Assembly: GCA_958295825.1 (NCBI GenBank)
Contig: OY282375.1
Coordinates: forward strand, 1,101,489 to 1,165,488
Reading direction: 5' to 3'
Length of the DNA stretch: 64,000 bases
Source: an uncultured Candidatus Entotheonella sp.
GTDB taxonomy: Bacteria; Tectomicrobia; Entotheonellia; Entotheonellales; Entotheonellaceae
The notes beneath the pieces were generated by a model. It was not told where the DNA came from and did no database searches. It saw only the letters and a list, made by a program, of their open reading frames with translations. The translations under genes and the position numbers were made by a program. Below are positions 8,459 to 19,276 of the stretch, one piece after another. The stretch's first letter is position 1; each line of letters begins with the position of its first letter.

Positions 8459-9688
8459 CTAGCCGGCCACGTACGGCTCGGTTTCAGGATGATCCAGCAG
8501 GATGGCGCTCACCGTCTCACCGGCGGCAAACGGCTCGGCACGCTTGGGCAGCACCAGCAGACCGTTGGCACCGACCATCGACAGCAGCCGTGCCGAGGAT
8601 TGCATGCCGGTGCTGTGGGCCGTGAAGCCCTGTGGCGTGCGCGTGAGGTGCACCCGGTGAAATTCAGGCCGCCAAGCGTCACCCTGCAGCTCGGCCGCCA
8701 GCGTCACGGGCACGCGGGGACGCAGGACGTGATGGTGACCGGCCATGCGCATCAGGGCGGGCCGCACGAAAAGCTCGAACGCCACCAATGACGACACCGG
8801 AAAGCCGGGCAGCGCGAAGACGGGCTTGCCGGCCACGGTGGCAAAGGTGAGCGGCTTGCCGGGCTTCATATTGACGCGCCCGAAGTGGACTTGGCCGGTG
8901 GTTTCGAGAATAGGCTTGATGAGGTCCAGTTTGCCCATCGAAACGCCGCCCGAAGTGACCAAGGCGTCGCACGTCGTCAAACCCTCCAAGATTTTCTCCC
9001 GCAACGCCTCTTGCGTGTCACTGCCAATGCCCAGCGAAACGGCCTCCGCGCCGGCACGCTGCACCGCGGCCATAAGCGTGTACCGGTTGCTGTCGCGAAT
9101 CTGTCCGGGGCCGGGGCTGGCGTCGGGCTCAACGATCTCGTTGCCGCTGGACAGCACCGCGACACGCGGCCGGGCATGGGCGAGAACGGTGGTACGTCCA
9201 AGGCTGGCGAGCAGGCCGATCTCCTGCGGTCCCAAGCGAGTGCCGGCCTGCAGAACCTGCTGCCCCTTGACGATATCCTGCGCCACCGGCCGCACCTCGG
9301 CGTTCGGGCTGACCTGACGATGCAGGGTCACCATCCCCTGTGCCTCCTCGGTGTACTCCACCATGATTACCGCGTCAGCCCCCGGCGGCATCGGCGCGCC
9401 CGTGGTGATACGTACACAGGTGCCGGGCTCGACACGCAGGTCGGCCACGTAGCCGGCGGTCTGCTCGCCGACCAAGCGGCGCGGGTTGGTGGTGTCGGCG
9501 GCAATCACCGCGAAACCGTCCTTGATGCTGCACGGAAACGGCGGCAAGTCCTCGGTGGCCTGAATGTCCTCGGCCAGGATCAGGTCGAGCGCGTCAAACG
9601 TCGAAAAAGGCCGCGGGGTCAAGCGGACTGTCTGCTTGAGAACAATATCGAGCGCCACCTCGGGTTCGATCGTGTCGTAATCACGCAT
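8459..9688 (-). CDS. moeA: Molybdopterin molybdotransferase MoeA (gephyrin-like)
   Basis: Inserts molybdate into adenylated molybdopterin. At about 409 aa it matches the family. The N-terminal domain has SIKDGFAVIAADT (the MDGYA-type motif), the second TGAPMPPGADAVIMVEYTEE, and the third GQIRDSNRYTLMA, TSGGVSMGKLDLI and ALPGFPVSSLVAFELFVRP (the G-N-P-V-S-x-x-V-type loop). I chose ATG 9688 (MRDYDTIEPEVAL), where the homologous sequence begins. The longer frame upstream to 9913 is low-complexity read-through of the neighbouring gene's strand. It forms a tight pair with mocA. Confidence 0.88.
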   Translation of the reverse strand: MRDYDTIEPEVALDIVLKQTVRLTPRPFSTFDALDLILAEDIQATEDLPPFPCSIKDGFAVIAADTTNPRRLVGEQTAGYVADLRVEPGTCVRITTGAPMPPGADAVIMVEYTEEAQGMVTLHRQVSPNAEVRPVAQDIVKGQQVLQAGTRLGPQEIGLLASLGRTTVLAHARPRVAVLSSGNEIVEPDASPGPGQIRDSNRYTLMAAVQRAGAEAVSLGIGSDTQEALREKILEGLTTCDALVTSGGVSMGKLDLIKPILETTGQVHFGRVNMKPGKPLTFATVAGKPVFALPGFPVSSLVAFELFVRPALMRMAGHHHVLRPRVPVTLAAELQGDAWRPEFHRVHLTRTPQGFTAHSTGMQSSARLLSMVGANGLLVLPKRAEPFAAGETVSAILLDHPETEPYVAG

Positions 9689-9804
9689 AAGGTCGTTCAC
9701 TTTGATTAAGGGTCGAGGCGTGAGAGTCGGCGGTCCGTACCTCTCTAACGGGCGCGTATTGTCAGCCAATTTCCCGAAGCCCGCAACCCAAAAGGCAGTT
9801 GGCG

Positions 9805-10590
9805 TCAGGGCCCGAGCAGGTCCGCCACCGCGGCGCCGAGGCCCACCGCCTCTTGGCAGCCCCGCCGCATCTCCGGCGCGCCAAAGCCGGGGCGCCACGT
9901 CGGATGATAGCATTCGTCGGAAACCACCAGGAGCGCCGCCACCTCGCAGCCGCGGTAGGCCGCCACCGAAAGCAAAGCCGCCACTTCCATGTCAACCGCC
10001 TGTACACCAGCGGCCCGAAAACCGGCGATCTTCACCGATGTTTCGCGGTATGGCGCGTCCGTGGTCCACAAGCGGCCTTGCTTGAGATGCACGCCCTGGC
10101 GCTTTCCCTCTTCCTGAAGCAGAGCAGTCATCGCCGGCGGCGCCGTCGGCTCGACCCCGGCGGGCAGGTAGTGGTACGACGTGCCCTCTTCCCGGATGGC
10201 CTGTTGCGGGATGAACAGGTCGCCAATGGTGAGAGCCGGATCCAAGGCGCCACAGAATCCAAGATACAAAAACCGACGGGCGCCAAGGGCAATGAGTTGC
10301 TCCAACAGCATCACCGCCACCGGCGCCCCGATAGGTGACGCCATCACGGAAAACGCTCGGCCTTCCGGGTTGTACCATGCCTGCCGCATGATCGGCTGTG
10401 GCTGCGGCGGAGGCATGCCCAGATGCCGGAGCAGCCGGTGCTGTAACGCTGGGATAAAGGTCAGCAGGGCAACCGGCCGCACATCGAGGTCGGCAGGCTC
10501 AGCCCCGTATTGCGCCAGTACGTGCGCCAGGAAATCGGCGGGCTCGATTCGGGCGTTCGATTCGGCAGACAGGAACTGAACGGGTGTCAA
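9805..10590 (-). CDS. Nucleoside phosphorylase (uridine/purine type)
   Basis: A PNP/UDP family phosphorylase of 261 aa, cleaving a nucleoside with phosphate to give the base and ribose-1-phosphate. Family features are the phosphate/ribose loop MASPIGAPVAVMLLEQLIALG, the central FLYLGFCGAL (G-x-x-G strand), AVDMEVAALLSVAAYRG (the M-E pair that contacts ribose) and VVSDE near the C-terminus (the base-interacting aspartate). The exact base specificity is not clear. It is divergent from purE, sharing a 153-bp region, which is a reasonable pairing of purine salvage and synthesis. Confidence 0.82.
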   Translation of the reverse strand: MTPVQFLSAESNARIEPADFLAHVLAQYGAEPADLDVRPVALLTFIPALQHRLLRHLGMPPPQPQPIMRQAWYNPEGRAFSVMASPIGAPVAVMLLEQLIALGARRFLYLGFCGALDPALTIGDLFIPQQAIREEGTSYHYLPAGVEPTAPPAMTALLQEEGKRQGVHLKQGRLWTTDAPYRETSVKIAGFRAAGVQAVDMEVAALLSVAAYRGCEVAALLVVSDECYHPTWRPGFGAPEMRRGCQEAVGLGAAVADLLGP

Positions 10591-10743
10591 TGGAAATGCC
10601 TCCTAGTTTGATGCTAGCATTTGGTTTTCCCAAATATAAGGGAACAACCAGATGTGACACGCGGGCACCTGCGTGACAAGCTGCTCGGCTCGAACGTCTG
10701 TCACACCTCCATAGCCTTATTCAATCTCACAAAGGAACACATC

Positions 10744-11259
10744 ATGACCCAGCCTGTGGTAACCGTTGTCATGGGCAGCGCCTCCGATTGGCCGATCATG
10801 CAGAGCGCCGCGGAAATGCTGGAGCGCTTTCAAGTACCGTACGAGGTGACGATCAGTTCGGCGCACCGCGCCCCGCAACGCACCGGGGCGCTGGCACGCG
10901 ACGCTGCTGGGAGAGGCATCAAGGTCATCATTGCCGGGGCCGGCGGGGCCGCCCATCTTGCCGGGGTGGTTGCCGCCGAAACCACGCTGCCGGTTATCGG
11001 CGTGCCCATTGATTCGTCATCCTTGCAAGGGCTTGACGCCCTCTTGGCAACGGTGCAGATGCCGCGCGGCGTTCCGGTCGCCACGGTCGCCATCGGCAAG
11101 GCAGGGGCGGCCAATGCCGGCGTGCTAGCGGCGCAGATCGTTGCGCTGACGGCGCCGGATGTGTCGGAACGCCTGCGGCGCTACAAAACCGAGCTGGCTG
11201 CCGGCGTCGAGAAAGCTGCCGAAACCCTGCAGGCTCAATTGGCGGAGACCGGTGCATGA
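10744..11259 (+). CDS. purE: 5-(carboxyamino)imidazole ribonucleotide mutase
   Basis: Moves the carboxylate of N5-CAIR to give CAIR in purine synthesis. The protein is 171 aa. [13 protein letters not shown] is the substrate-phosphate loop, [10 protein letters not shown] carries the catalytic histidine, and [27 protein letters not shown] and a [19 protein letters not shown] segment complete the class I PurE core. ATG 10744 follows CAAAGGAAC. No purK is adjacent; the last 4 bp (ATGA) overlap the Sua5/YrdC gene, implying translational coupling. Confidence 0.92.
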   Translation: MTQPVVTVVMGSASDWPIMQSAAEMLERFQVPYEVTISSAHRAPQRTGALARDAAGRGIKVIIAGAGGAAHLAGVVAAETTLPVIGVPIDSSSLQGLDALLATVQMPRGVPVATVAIGKAGAANAGVLAAQIVALTAPDVSERLRRYKTELAAGVEKAAETLQAQLAETGA

Positions 11260-11921
11260 CGCGCTGTGTCAGAATCGATCCGCAATGCCCGGCCTCGGGC
11301 GTACTCGACGATGCTGCGTCCGTACTGCGGCGCGGCGGCATCGTGGCTTACCTGACGGACACCGTCTATGGCTTGGCGGTGGACGCCCGGCTGCCGCAAG
11401 CCATCGCCAGCCTGTATGCTCTCAAGGGCCGCTCATCCGACAAGGCCATCCCGCTGATTATCGGCGCACCGGAGCAGTTTCCAGATGTCGCCGTCGCCTT
11501 GCCGCGATGCGCTGAATCTCTCATGGCGGCGTTTTGGCCCGGTCCGCTCACCTTGCTGGTGTCGCCGCATTGCAACCTACCTGCCACGTTGCTTGGCAAC
11601 ACCGGACGGGTCGGCGTGCGCTGGCCAGACTCGCCGCTCAGCCAAGGTCTCGCGCTGCGTGTCGGCGGTGCCATCACTGCTTCCAGCGCCAATCGCTCCG
11701 GCGCTGCCGCCGCCCTGAGCGCCGCTGAGGTGGAGGCACAGCTTGCCCCGGACGTCGATCTTATTATTGACGCTGGTTGTGCCAACGAACCGCAGGTTTC
11801 GACCGTCCTCGATATCACCGTCGAACCGCCGCGCATGATCCGTGCTGGCAAAATTCCACAGGCAGCCATTGAATCCGTGCTGGGTTGCGGAATCGCCAAA
11901 AACCGCACAGAAAAAGGCTGA
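11256..11921 (+). CDS. L-threonylcarbamoyladenylate synthase (Sua5/YciO/YrdC)
   Basis: Makes threonylcarbamoyl-AMP for the t6A modification of ANN-decoding tRNAs. The 221-aa protein has GGIVAYLTDTVYGLAVDA (substrate motif), ALKGRSSDKAIPLII (the K-x-R and S-x-x-K-P-type nucleotide site), PGPLTLLV, VGVRWPD and TASSANRSGAAAA, ending with the VLDI.....MIRAGKI motif typical of YrdC-like proteins. It is single-domain and lacks the C-terminal Sua5 extension. It overlaps purE by 4 bp. Confidence 0.87.
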   Translation: MTRCVRIDPQCPASGVLDDAASVLRRGGIVAYLTDTVYGLAVDARLPQAIASLYALKGRSSDKAIPLIIGAPEQFPDVAVALPRCAESLMAAFWPGPLTLLVSPHCNLPATLLGNTGRVGVRWPDSPLSQGLALRVGGAITASSANRSGAAAALSAAEVEAQLAPDVDLIIDAGCANEPQVSTVLDITVEPPRMIRAGKIPQAAIESVLGCGIAKNRTEKG

Positions 11922-11926
11922 AAGGG

Positions 11927-11956
11927 TTGACACTATGGGGGGACGACTCGTATAGT
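11927..11956 (+). promoter_or_regulatory. Sigma-70 promoter of the rho transcript
   Basis: TTGACA at 11927-11932 and TATAGT at 11951-11956 are separated by 18 bp, with the start expected near 11963. It begins just past the Sua5/YrdC stop codon. The next gene downstream is rho, 478 bp away, so this promoter would create a long 5' leader. Confidence 0.65.
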
Positions 11957-12327
11957 CTTGCGCAATTCACCCAAATGAGCCCCGCAGAGGTTGCTTCAAC
12001 ACCACACCGCCTTGCTTCCCGCAGCGGTCGGCCTATCCGGTACAGGACTCCCATTGCACAAATAACCAGCCATCCCAAAGCCATACGACGAAGGGGTTGT
12101 ATCCTCTGCCGAGCGTAAGGATTTCCCTCTACATGGCATCATGCTTGCCTACAATACATGGACACGCCCTTCTCAAGGGATGCGAGTTAACGCGCGCAGC
12201 GTAGGTCGTGCAAGGGTCCTCATTCATTTTTACCATGTTGTTCATAAATTCCATCGCGGCGTTCCTTGTTCGTCCGGCGCTGTATACGTCAAGGGTTCAC
12301 CGACTCACATTAAGGAGTGCCAGTTTA
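11957..12327 (+). other. Long untranslated leader upstream of rho
   Basis: About 370 bp with no convincing coding frame, lying between the promoter and a short leader reading frame. rho is autoregulated by attenuation in enteric bacteria, so a long leader is plausible here. I could not identify a defined hairpin/T-run attenuator by eye. Confidence 0.4.
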
Positions 12328-12426
12328 ATGGCGTACTGCTGTCACAGTTGCAAGGGCAGTAACCGAGGACAAAATATCCTACGTGCGCATGCCCCTAGAA
12401 ATATGCATGCGACTTATGGAGGTTGA
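12328..12426 (+). CDS. Possible 32-residue rho leader peptide
   Basis: ATG 12328 follows TAAGGAG with 10-11 bp spacing and the frame stops at TGA 12424-12426, eight bases before the rho start codon. The product begins [14 protein letters not shown] and has three cysteines and several histidines and arginines. Enteric bacteria also carry a short rhoL leader peptide (33 residues), but I see no sequence similarity. The good ribosome site and its position are the only support; translation is unproven. Confidence 0.35.
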   Translation: MAYCCHSCKGSNRGQNILRAHAPRNMHATYGG

Positions 12427-12434
12427 GACGACTT

Positions 12435-13730
12435 ATGGCAGTTGAGACTACTCTTGACATCCCGGCCTTGCACAAAGGGCGCTTGAACATCGTTGAACTC
12501 AAAGAGATGACCATCGCCGACCTCTCCGACGTGGCCAAGCATCTCCACGTGGGCGGAGCCAGTGGGTTACGCAAGCAGGAATTGATTTTCAAGATTCTGG
12601 AAGCTCAAACGGAGAAGAACGGCTTGATTTTCGGCGAGGGCGTTCTGGAGATCCTGCCCGACGGCTTCGGATTCCTGCGGGCGCCCAGTTACAACTATCT
12701 TCCCGGGCCGGACGATATCTATGTCTCACCCTCGCAGATACGCCGCTTCGACCTCCACACTGGTGACACCATCTCCGGTCAGGTCAGGCCGCCCAAGGAA
12801 AGCGAGCGCTATTTCGCCCTGCTCAAGGTCGAGGCCATCAATTTCGAAAACCCTGAGTTGGCCAAGGACAAAATTCTCTTCGACAACCTCACGCCGCTTT
12901 ACCCCGACGCCCGCATTCATCTTGAAACCGCCCCTACCGACACTTCAACCCGGATCATGGACCTGCTGACGCCCATCGGCAAGGGCCAGCGCGGCCTCAT
13001 CGTGGCGCCGCCGCGAACCGGTAAAACCATGCTCCTGCAATCGATCGCCCACAGCGTGACACGCAATCATCCGGAAATTGTCCTGATCGTGCTGCTGATC
13101 GACGAGCGCCCGGAGGAAGTCACCGACATGCAGCGTTCGGTCAAAGGCGAGGTGGTGAGCTCGACCTTCGATGAACCCGCCACCCGCCATGTGCAAGTGG
13201 CCGAAATGGTAATCGAAAAAGCCAAACGTCTGGTCGAGCACAAGCGCGACGTGGTAATTTTGCTCGACAGCATTACCCGCTTGGCGCGTGCCTATAACAC
13301 CATCGTGCCGCCAAGCGGCAAGGTGCTCTCCGGCGGTGTGGATTCAAACGCCCTGCAAAAGCCAAAACGCTTTTTCGGCGCCGCCCGCAACATCGAGGAA
13401 GGCGGCAGCATGACCATCATCGCCACGGCCTTGGTCGATACCGGCAGTCGCATGGACGAGGTCATCTTTGAAGAGTTCAAGGGCACCGGCAACATGGAAA
13501 TCCACCTCGACCGCCGCTTGGTTGACAAGCGAGTCTTCCCGGCTATCGACGTCAACCGCTCCGGTACCCGCAAGGAAGAGTTGCTGCTTGAAAACTACGA
13601 ACTCAACCGCGTGTGGGTGCTGCGCAAAGTCCTGAACCCCCTGAATACGGTCGATAGCATGGAACTGCTGATCGACAAGATTAAAGAGAGCCAGACAAAT
13701 GGCGATTTTCTCCGCTCGATGAACAGTTGA
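12435..13730 (+). CDS. rho: Transcription termination factor Rho
   Basis: Hexameric RNA-dependent helicase that ends transcription. At about 431 aa it has the usual length. Residues 15-55 are the N-terminal three-helix region ([16 protein letters not shown]), 62-140 the RNA-binding cold-shock-like domain ([23 protein letters not shown]), APPRTGKT at 191-198 is Walker [15 protein letters not shown] Walker B region, [13 protein letters not shown] the Q-loop and the Arg-rich SGTRKEE region follows. ATG 12435 lies 12 bp after GGAGG. The start region is a near-perfect tandem duplication (ACTTATGGAGGTTGAGAC, then ACTTATGGCAGTTGAGAC), giving an upstream out-of-frame ATG at 12416. Confidence 0.96.
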   Translation: MAVETTLDIPALHKGRLNIVELKEMTIADLSDVAKHLHVGGASGLRKQELIFKILEAQTEKNGLIFGEGVLEILPDGFGFLRAPSYNYLPGPDDIYVSPSQIRRFDLHTGDTISGQVRPPKESERYFALLKVEAINFENPELAKDKILFDNLTPLYPDARIHLETAPTDTSTRIMDLLTPIGKGQRGLIVAPPRTGKTMLLQSIAHSVTRNHPEIVLIVLLIDERPEEVTDMQRSVKGEVVSSTFDEPATRHVQVAEMVIEKAKRLVEHKRDVVILLDSITRLARAYNTIVPPSGKVLSGGVDSNALQKPKRFFGAARNIEEGGSMTIIATALVDTGSRMDEVIFEEFKGTGNMEIHLDRRLVDKRVFPAIDVNRSGTRKEELLLENYELNRVWVLRKVLNPLNTVDSMELLIDKIKESQTNGDFLRSMNS

Positions 13731-13803
13731 GAGAACCCGCTGGTGGTTTCCACGTCTTGCGAACGCCATCCGTCTATTGGCTCTCCAAAACCAGGAGAAA
13801 AAC

Positions 13804-14013
13804 ATGAAACCGGACATTCACCCTGAATACCTTGAAACGACGATCTCTTGCGCCTGCGGCAACACCTACGCGACGCGCTCCACCGTGCCTGACCTGCGTG
13901 TGGCCATCTGCTCCAAGTGCCACCCGTTCTTCACCGGACGGCAGCGTTTGGTCGATACGGCCGGTCGGGTTGAAAAATTCCAGCGCAAATACGGTCGGAA
14001 GCCAATCGAATAA
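13804..14013 (+). CDS. rpmE: 50S ribosomal protein L31
   Basis: A 69-aa ribosomal protein. SCACGN and [11 protein letters not shown] supply the four cysteines of the zinc-ribbon (C+ or type A) form, and the C-terminus [17 protein letters not shown] is characteristic. ATG 13804 follows CCAGGAG. The rho-rpmE-prfA-prmC order is common in proteobacteria and relatives. The cysteine-containing paralogue is the one used when zinc is plentiful; no cysteine-free copy is visible here. Confidence 0.95.
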   Translation: MKPDIHPEYLETTISCACGNTYATRSTVPDLRVAICSKCHPFFTGRQRLVDTAGRVEKFQRKYGRKPIE

Positions 14014-14036
14014 GCAGACGCAGGACGGATTGAAGT

Positions 14037-15125
14037 ATGTTCGAGAAATTGGAGTCTATTGTCCAACGGCATGACGAGTTGAGCGGCTTTCTGAGCGACC
14101 CGGCGGTCCTTGCCGACCCGGAGAAACTGCGCGGTTACGCCAAGGAGCAAGCCGAGTTACGGCCTACCGTGGCGGTCTACCAGACCTATCAGGTTGCCCA
14201 ACAGGACTTGCAGGAATATCAGGAACTCCTGGCTAGTGAAGACCCGGAGGGGGACCTTGCCGGTTCCATCCGTGACGAAATTGGCACCCTGAAGACCCGT
14301 TTGGAAACGCTGGAAGAGGACTTGCGCCTCCTGTTGCTACCGCGCGATCCGCACGACGACCGAAGCGTGATCATGGAAATACGAGCCGGCACCGGCGGCG
14401 ATGAAGCCGCGCTGTTCGCCGGCGACCTGTTCCGCATGTACGGCCGTTATGCTGAATCGCAGCGCTGGCGGGTCGAGGTGCTGAGCGCGAACCCCACCGA
14501 AACCGGCGGCCTGAAGGAAGTCGTCGCCTCGGTCGACGGCCAGCAGGTGTACAGCAAGCTGAAATGGGAGAGCGGCACCCACCGCGTACAGCGCGTGCCG
14601 GCCACGGAAACGCAGGGCCGCATCCACACCTCGGCGGTCACGGTCGCCATCCTGCCGGAGGCCGAGGAAGTGGATATCGATATCGACCCGGCTGATCTGC
14701 GCATCGACGTGTTTCGATCGTCCGGTCCCGGCGGTCAAAGCGTCAATACCACCGACTCCGCCGTGCGGGTGACGTACGAGCCGAAAGACCGCAAGGACCT
14801 GCGCATCGTGGTGACCTGCCAGGACGAAAAATCCCAACACAAGAATCGCGCCAAGGCTCTCAAAGTGCTGCGTGCCCGCCTGCTCGACGTTCTTGAGAGC
14901 GAACACCAGGCGCAACTGTCCGAACAGCGGCGCGCTCAGATCGGCAGCGGGGACCGCAGCGAGCGCATCCGCACCTACAATTTCCCGCAGAGCCGCATTA
15001 CCGACCACCGTATCCAGCTCACTCTCTACAAACTGGAGCAGGTGATGGAAGGGAACCTCAGCGAACTGGTCGAGGCTCTGTCGCTTGCCGACCGCGCAGC
15101 GAAGCTGGAAGCCGTGGCGCAATGA
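14037..15125 (+). CDS. prfA: Peptide chain release factor 1
   Basis: Recognises UAA and UAG and triggers hydrolysis of peptidyl-tRNA. The 362-aa protein has the RF1-type PAT tripeptide in [17 protein letters not shown], the catalytic [17 protein letters not shown] loop (GGQ glutamine, methylated by PrmC) and the C-terminal [15 protein letters not shown]. The GGQ-methylating enzyme is encoded immediately downstream, overlapping by 4 bp (ATGA). Confidence 0.96.
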   Translation: MFEKLESIVQRHDELSGFLSDPAVLADPEKLRGYAKEQAELRPTVAVYQTYQVAQQDLQEYQELLASEDPEGDLAGSIRDEIGTLKTRLETLEEDLRLLLLPRDPHDDRSVIMEIRAGTGGDEAALFAGDLFRMYGRYAESQRWRVEVLSANPTETGGLKEVVASVDGQQVYSKLKWESGTHRVQRVPATETQGRIHTSAVTVAILPEAEEVDIDIDPADLRIDVFRSSGPGGQSVNTTDSAVRVTYEPKDRKDLRIVVTCQDEKSQHKNRAKALKVLRARLLDVLESEHQAQLSEQRRAQIGSGDRSERIRTYNFPQSRITDHRIQLTLYKLEQVMEGNLSELVEALSLADRAAKLEAVAQ

Positions 15126-16000
15126 GCCTGCCCCTCCGCACGGTGTTACAGCGCGCGGCACAATGTCTGAAACAACACCAAATTGACGAGCCGTTGGCCG
15201 ACGCCGAAGTCCTCCTCGCCGATGTCTTGACGCTACCGCGCCTCAATCTCTACATTGACGCCCATCGTCCCCTCAGTGACGCGCAGCATCACGCCTATCT
15301 GGCGCGCCTTTGCCGCCGAATGCAGGGCGAGCCGGTACAGTACATCACGGGCAAGCAGGAATTCCGCTCTCTAAGCTTTGAGGTGAATCCTCAAGTTCTC
15401 ATTCCGCGGCCGGAGAGCGAGTTGCTGGTCGAGCACGGGGTACGCTGGGCGTGGCAGTGGGCGAAGCGGCATGGGACAACATACTTACAGTGTTTGGACG
15501 TGGGCACCGGCAGCGGCAATCTGGGAATCAGTCTGTTGCACGAACTGCCGGAATGCCGCGTTTGCGCGATTGATTCCAGCTTGGCGGCCCTGAAGGTGGC
15601 AAGGCACAACGCACATCAGCTTGGCGTCGCTGATCGATGGTCCGGGCTATGCGGAGACCTGGTGGAGCCGTTGCTCTTCGATCCGCCGCGCTTTGCCGTG
15701 TGTGTTGCCAACCTGCCTTACATCACCGCCGCCGAGTGGCAAGAGTTGCCGCCGCACATCAAGGACCACGAACCCGCCGCCGCGTTACTGGGAGGCCCGG
15801 ATGGTCTGGACGTGATTCGCCGCTTGATCGCCGCCGTACCGGCAGTGCTCGTGCCCCAAGGCATGCTGCTTCTCGAGGTCGGTTGGAAGCAGGCCAACGC
15901 CGTGGAAGCCCTGATGCGGCAGACGACAGGATTCGAGGCCACCGGGGTACACCGTGACTTCGCCGGAATCGACCGTGTGGTGTGGGGCCGCATGCCGTAA
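15122..16000 (+). CDS. prmC: Peptide chain release factor N5-glutamine methyltransferase
   Basis: Methylates the GGQ glutamine of release factors. Residues 1-75 form the helical RF-binding domain, [31 protein letters not shown] is the family hallmark, and [16 protein letters not shown] is the SAM-binding loop near 123. The glutamine-binding tetrapeptide reads NLPY ([12 protein letters not shown]) where NPPY is usual; NLPY occurs in some members. It overlaps prfA by 4 bp. The 292-aa length is normal. Confidence 0.92.
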   Translation: MSLPLRTVLQRAAQCLKQHQIDEPLADAEVLLADVLTLPRLNLYIDAHRPLSDAQHHAYLARLCRRMQGEPVQYITGKQEFRSLSFEVNPQVLIPRPESELLVEHGVRWAWQWAKRHGTTYLQCLDVGTGSGNLGISLLHELPECRVCAIDSSLAALKVARHNAHQLGVADRWSGLCGDLVEPLLFDPPRFAVCVANLPYITAAEWQELPPHIKDHEPAAALLGGPDGLDVIRRLIAAVPAVLVPQGMLLLEVGWKQANAVEALMRQTTGFEATGVHRDFAGIDRVVWGRMP

Positions 16001-16086
16001 CCTTGGAGTCGCCGCTCGCCGGGGCTGCGCCCGACGTTGGATTTTCTTTACCATGACGCGTTCGTATTAAGCGAGGAGTCCTCCGT

Positions 16087-16674
16087 ATGGAACGCCAAAG
16101 CACCGTCCATCGCCGAACCGCCGAAACCGACATTCAGGTGTCACTCGACCTCGACGGCAGTGGGGTCTACACCGTGCAAACGGGCATCCCCTTCCTCGAC
16201 CACATGTTGAGCATGGTGGCCCGGCACGGCTTTTTCGACCTGGAAGTTGCCGCCACCGGCGATCTCGACGTCGATTACCACCACACGGTCGAAGACGTGG
16301 GCATCTGCCTCGGCCAGGCCTTCCATCAAGCCATGGGAAGCAAACAGGGCCTGCGGCGCTACGCCTCCGCAAGCGTGCCGCTGGAAGAAACCCTGGCGAG
16401 CGTCGTGGTCGACTTCTGCGACCGACCTTACCTCGTCTACAACGTCGACGCTCCGCCAGGACGTATCGGCACCTTTGACATAGAGCTGGTCGAAACATTC
16501 TTCCTGGGCTTTGCCAGCCACAGCCGCGCCACGCTGCACTGCAATCTGCACTACGGCCGCAACCGCCACCACATCGCCGAAGCCGTTTTCAAAGCGTTCA
16601 GCCGCGCCGCCGACGAGGCGACGAGCTTGGACACGCGCCTCTCCGGGCTTCTGACAACGAAAGACGCTTTCTGA
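16087..16674 (+). CDS. hisB: Imidazoleglycerol-phosphate dehydratase
   Basis: Dehydrates imidazole glycerol phosphate to imidazole acetol phosphate in histidine synthesis. It is monofunctional (195 aa). TGIPFLDHMLSMVARHG and DLDVDYHHTVEDVGICLGQA supply the metal-binding histidines and acids, and LHYGRNRHHIAEAVFKA the second half of the internal duplication. ATG 16087 follows GCGAGGAG. It begins the hisB-hisH-hisF run. Confidence 0.95.
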   Translation: MERQSTVHRRTAETDIQVSLDLDGSGVYTVQTGIPFLDHMLSMVARHGFFDLEVAATGDLDVDYHHTVEDVGICLGQAFHQAMGSKQGLRRYASASVPLEETLASVVVDFCDRPYLVYNVDAPPGRIGTFDIELVETFFLGFASHSRATLHCNLHYGRNRHHIAEAVFKAFSRAADEATSLDTRLSGLLTTKDAF

Positions 16675-16685
16675 CGGGAATTCAC

Positions 16686-17306
16686 ATGCTGGCCATTGTG
16701 GACTACGGTAGAGGCAATCTGAGAAGCGTTCAGAACGGCTTCCGTCAGATCGGCGTTGCTGCCCAGGTAAGCGGTGACCCGGAAACGATTGCGAAAGCGG
16801 ACGGCGTCGTCTTTCCCGGCGTTGGCGCCTTTCGCGACTGCATGCAGAACCTTGCCGCCCGCGGCCTGGACGAGGCGCTGCGGCAAGTCATCCGGGACGG
16901 CAAGCCGGTGCTGGCCATCTGCGTAGGCATGCAGGCCCTGCTATCTGAGAGTGAAGAGTTCGGCACCACACCGGGCCTGGACATCGTAACGGGGCAGGTA
17001 CGTCGCTTCCCGCAGCCGGCCGCTGGCTCGAACCCACTCAAAGTGCCGCACATGGGCTGGAACCAACTACAGCTGCACCGCCCCTGCCCGCTCTTGGACG
17101 GTGTTCCCGAGCACGTGTACACCTACTTCGTGCACTCCTACTACGCCATCCCGGCCGCGCCCTCGGTGGTGGTCGCCTCCACGGATTACGGGGTCGAGTT
17201 TGCCTCGGTGCTGTGGCGTGATAACCTGTACGCTACACAGTTTCACCCCGAAAAGAGCCAGACGTGGGGCCTTCGCATCTTGCGCAACTTTGCCCAACTG
17301 CTATAG
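16686..17306 (+). CDS. hisH: Imidazole glycerol phosphate synthase, glutamine amidotransferase subunit
   Basis: Hydrolyses glutamine and passes ammonia to HisF. The 206-aa class I amidotransferase has [12 protein letters not shown] at the N-terminus, [14 protein letters not shown] (the nucleophile cysteine lies in CVGMQ), and [12 protein letters not shown] with the histidine and glutamate of the triad. It lies 11 bp after hisB and 14 bp before hisF. hisA, often located between hisH and hisF, is missing here. Confidence 0.95.
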   Translation: MLAIVDYGRGNLRSVQNGFRQIGVAAQVSGDPETIAKADGVVFPGVGAFRDCMQNLAARGLDEALRQVIRDGKPVLAICVGMQALLSESEEFGTTPGLDIVTGQVRRFPQPAAGSNPLKVPHMGWNQLQLHRPCPLLDGVPEHVYTYFVHSYYAIPAAPSVVVASTDYGVEFASVLWRDNLYATQFHPEKSQTWGLRILRNFAQLL

Positions 17307-17320
17307 GAACGCGGCCGCCG

Positions 17321-18111
<791 letters not shown>

Positions 18112-18115
<4 letters not shown>

Positions 18116-19215
18116 CCAGAAACCTGTATTGCATCAGACACCTTGCTCTGGCCGCAACACTCAGTCTCGTGGCCCTGCTGACCGCGGCGGCACATGCGCA
18201 AGACACGCCGGGCCGCGTGCCCAACCTGCCGGACACGCCTTACGCCTATGCCAACGTGCCCCTACCCCCGCACTTGGCCGTCATTCAGACCAATATTCCC
18301 AAGGACAACCCGATCACCGACCACGGCGCCACCCTCGGGCGCGTGCTGTTCTACGATAAACGCCTGTCGGCCAACAACACCACGGCTTGCGCCGCGTGCC
18401 ATCTTCAGGAATACGCGTTTTCCGACCCGCAGCAGTTCAGCACCGGGTTTGCCGGCGCCAAGACGCCTCGAAACGCCATGGGACTGGCCAACGGCCGCTT
18501 CTTCCAAGCGGATCATTTTTTCTGGGACGCGCGCGTCAAGACCCTCGAAGAACTGATCCTGCTGCCGATTCAGAGTCCCATCGAGATGGGCAGCACGCTG
18601 GAACGGGCCGTAGCCAAGGTGGCCGCTGCTCCCTTCTACCCGCCCCTGTTCGCCAAGGCGTTCGGCAGCCCCGATGTCACGCCAGAGCGCATCGCCAAGG
18701 CGGTGGCGCAATTCATACGCGCCATGGTGTCCTATCAATCCAAGTACGATGAAGGCATCGCCACCGGGTTCCGTAATTTCACGGGGCAGGAGTACTTCGG
18801 GATGCAACTGTTCGAGAATCAAGCGCTTCGCTGTGCGCGTTGCCACCTGACCGATACGCAAATCCTGATTTTCCCGAGCAACAATGGGCTCGACGTGGTA
18901 TACGCCGACAAGGGCGTCGGGTCGATCACCGGGGACGGTTTCGACCATGGGCTCTTCAAGCCGCCGTCCTTGCGCAACGCGGCGCTTACCGGGCCGTACA
19001 TGCACGACGGCCGGTTTGCCACCCTGCAGGACGTGCTGAAGCATTACAGCTCCGGCATCCAGTCGCACAAGAACCTCGGTTCCTTCCTGCCGGAAAAGGG
19101 CGTGAACCTGACCGCCAGGCAACGGGACGCCATCGAGGCTTTCCTGCACACCTTGACCGACACGGCGTTTATCACCGACCCCAAATTTTCGGACCCGTTC
19201 GCCAAGCCGCAATAG
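18112..19215 (+). CDS. Di-haem cytochrome c peroxidase / MauG-like protein
   Basis: A secreted di-haem protein of 367 aa. Residues 1-29 are a signal peptide (basic start, [13 protein letters not shown], then AHA before Q). Two haem c sites are visible: CAACH near 95 and CARCH near 243. [42 protein letters not shown] and [19 protein letters not shown] are hallmarks of the bacterial CCP family, which reduces hydrogen peroxide with electrons from small cytochromes in the periplasm. Its start overlaps the hisF stop, so it is cotranscribed with a pathway to which it has no obvious link. Confidence 0.9.
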
Positions 19216-19276
19216 AAACGTGTCGTTAACCGGCCGCGGTCCACAACGGCCCCGTTCTCGAGGGAGACAAGTCGCT

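Noticed and set aside
11885-12118. 77-aa frame in the rho leader
   Set aside because: Starts inside the Sua5/YrdC gene, lacks a ribosome site and has composition typical of chance frames.
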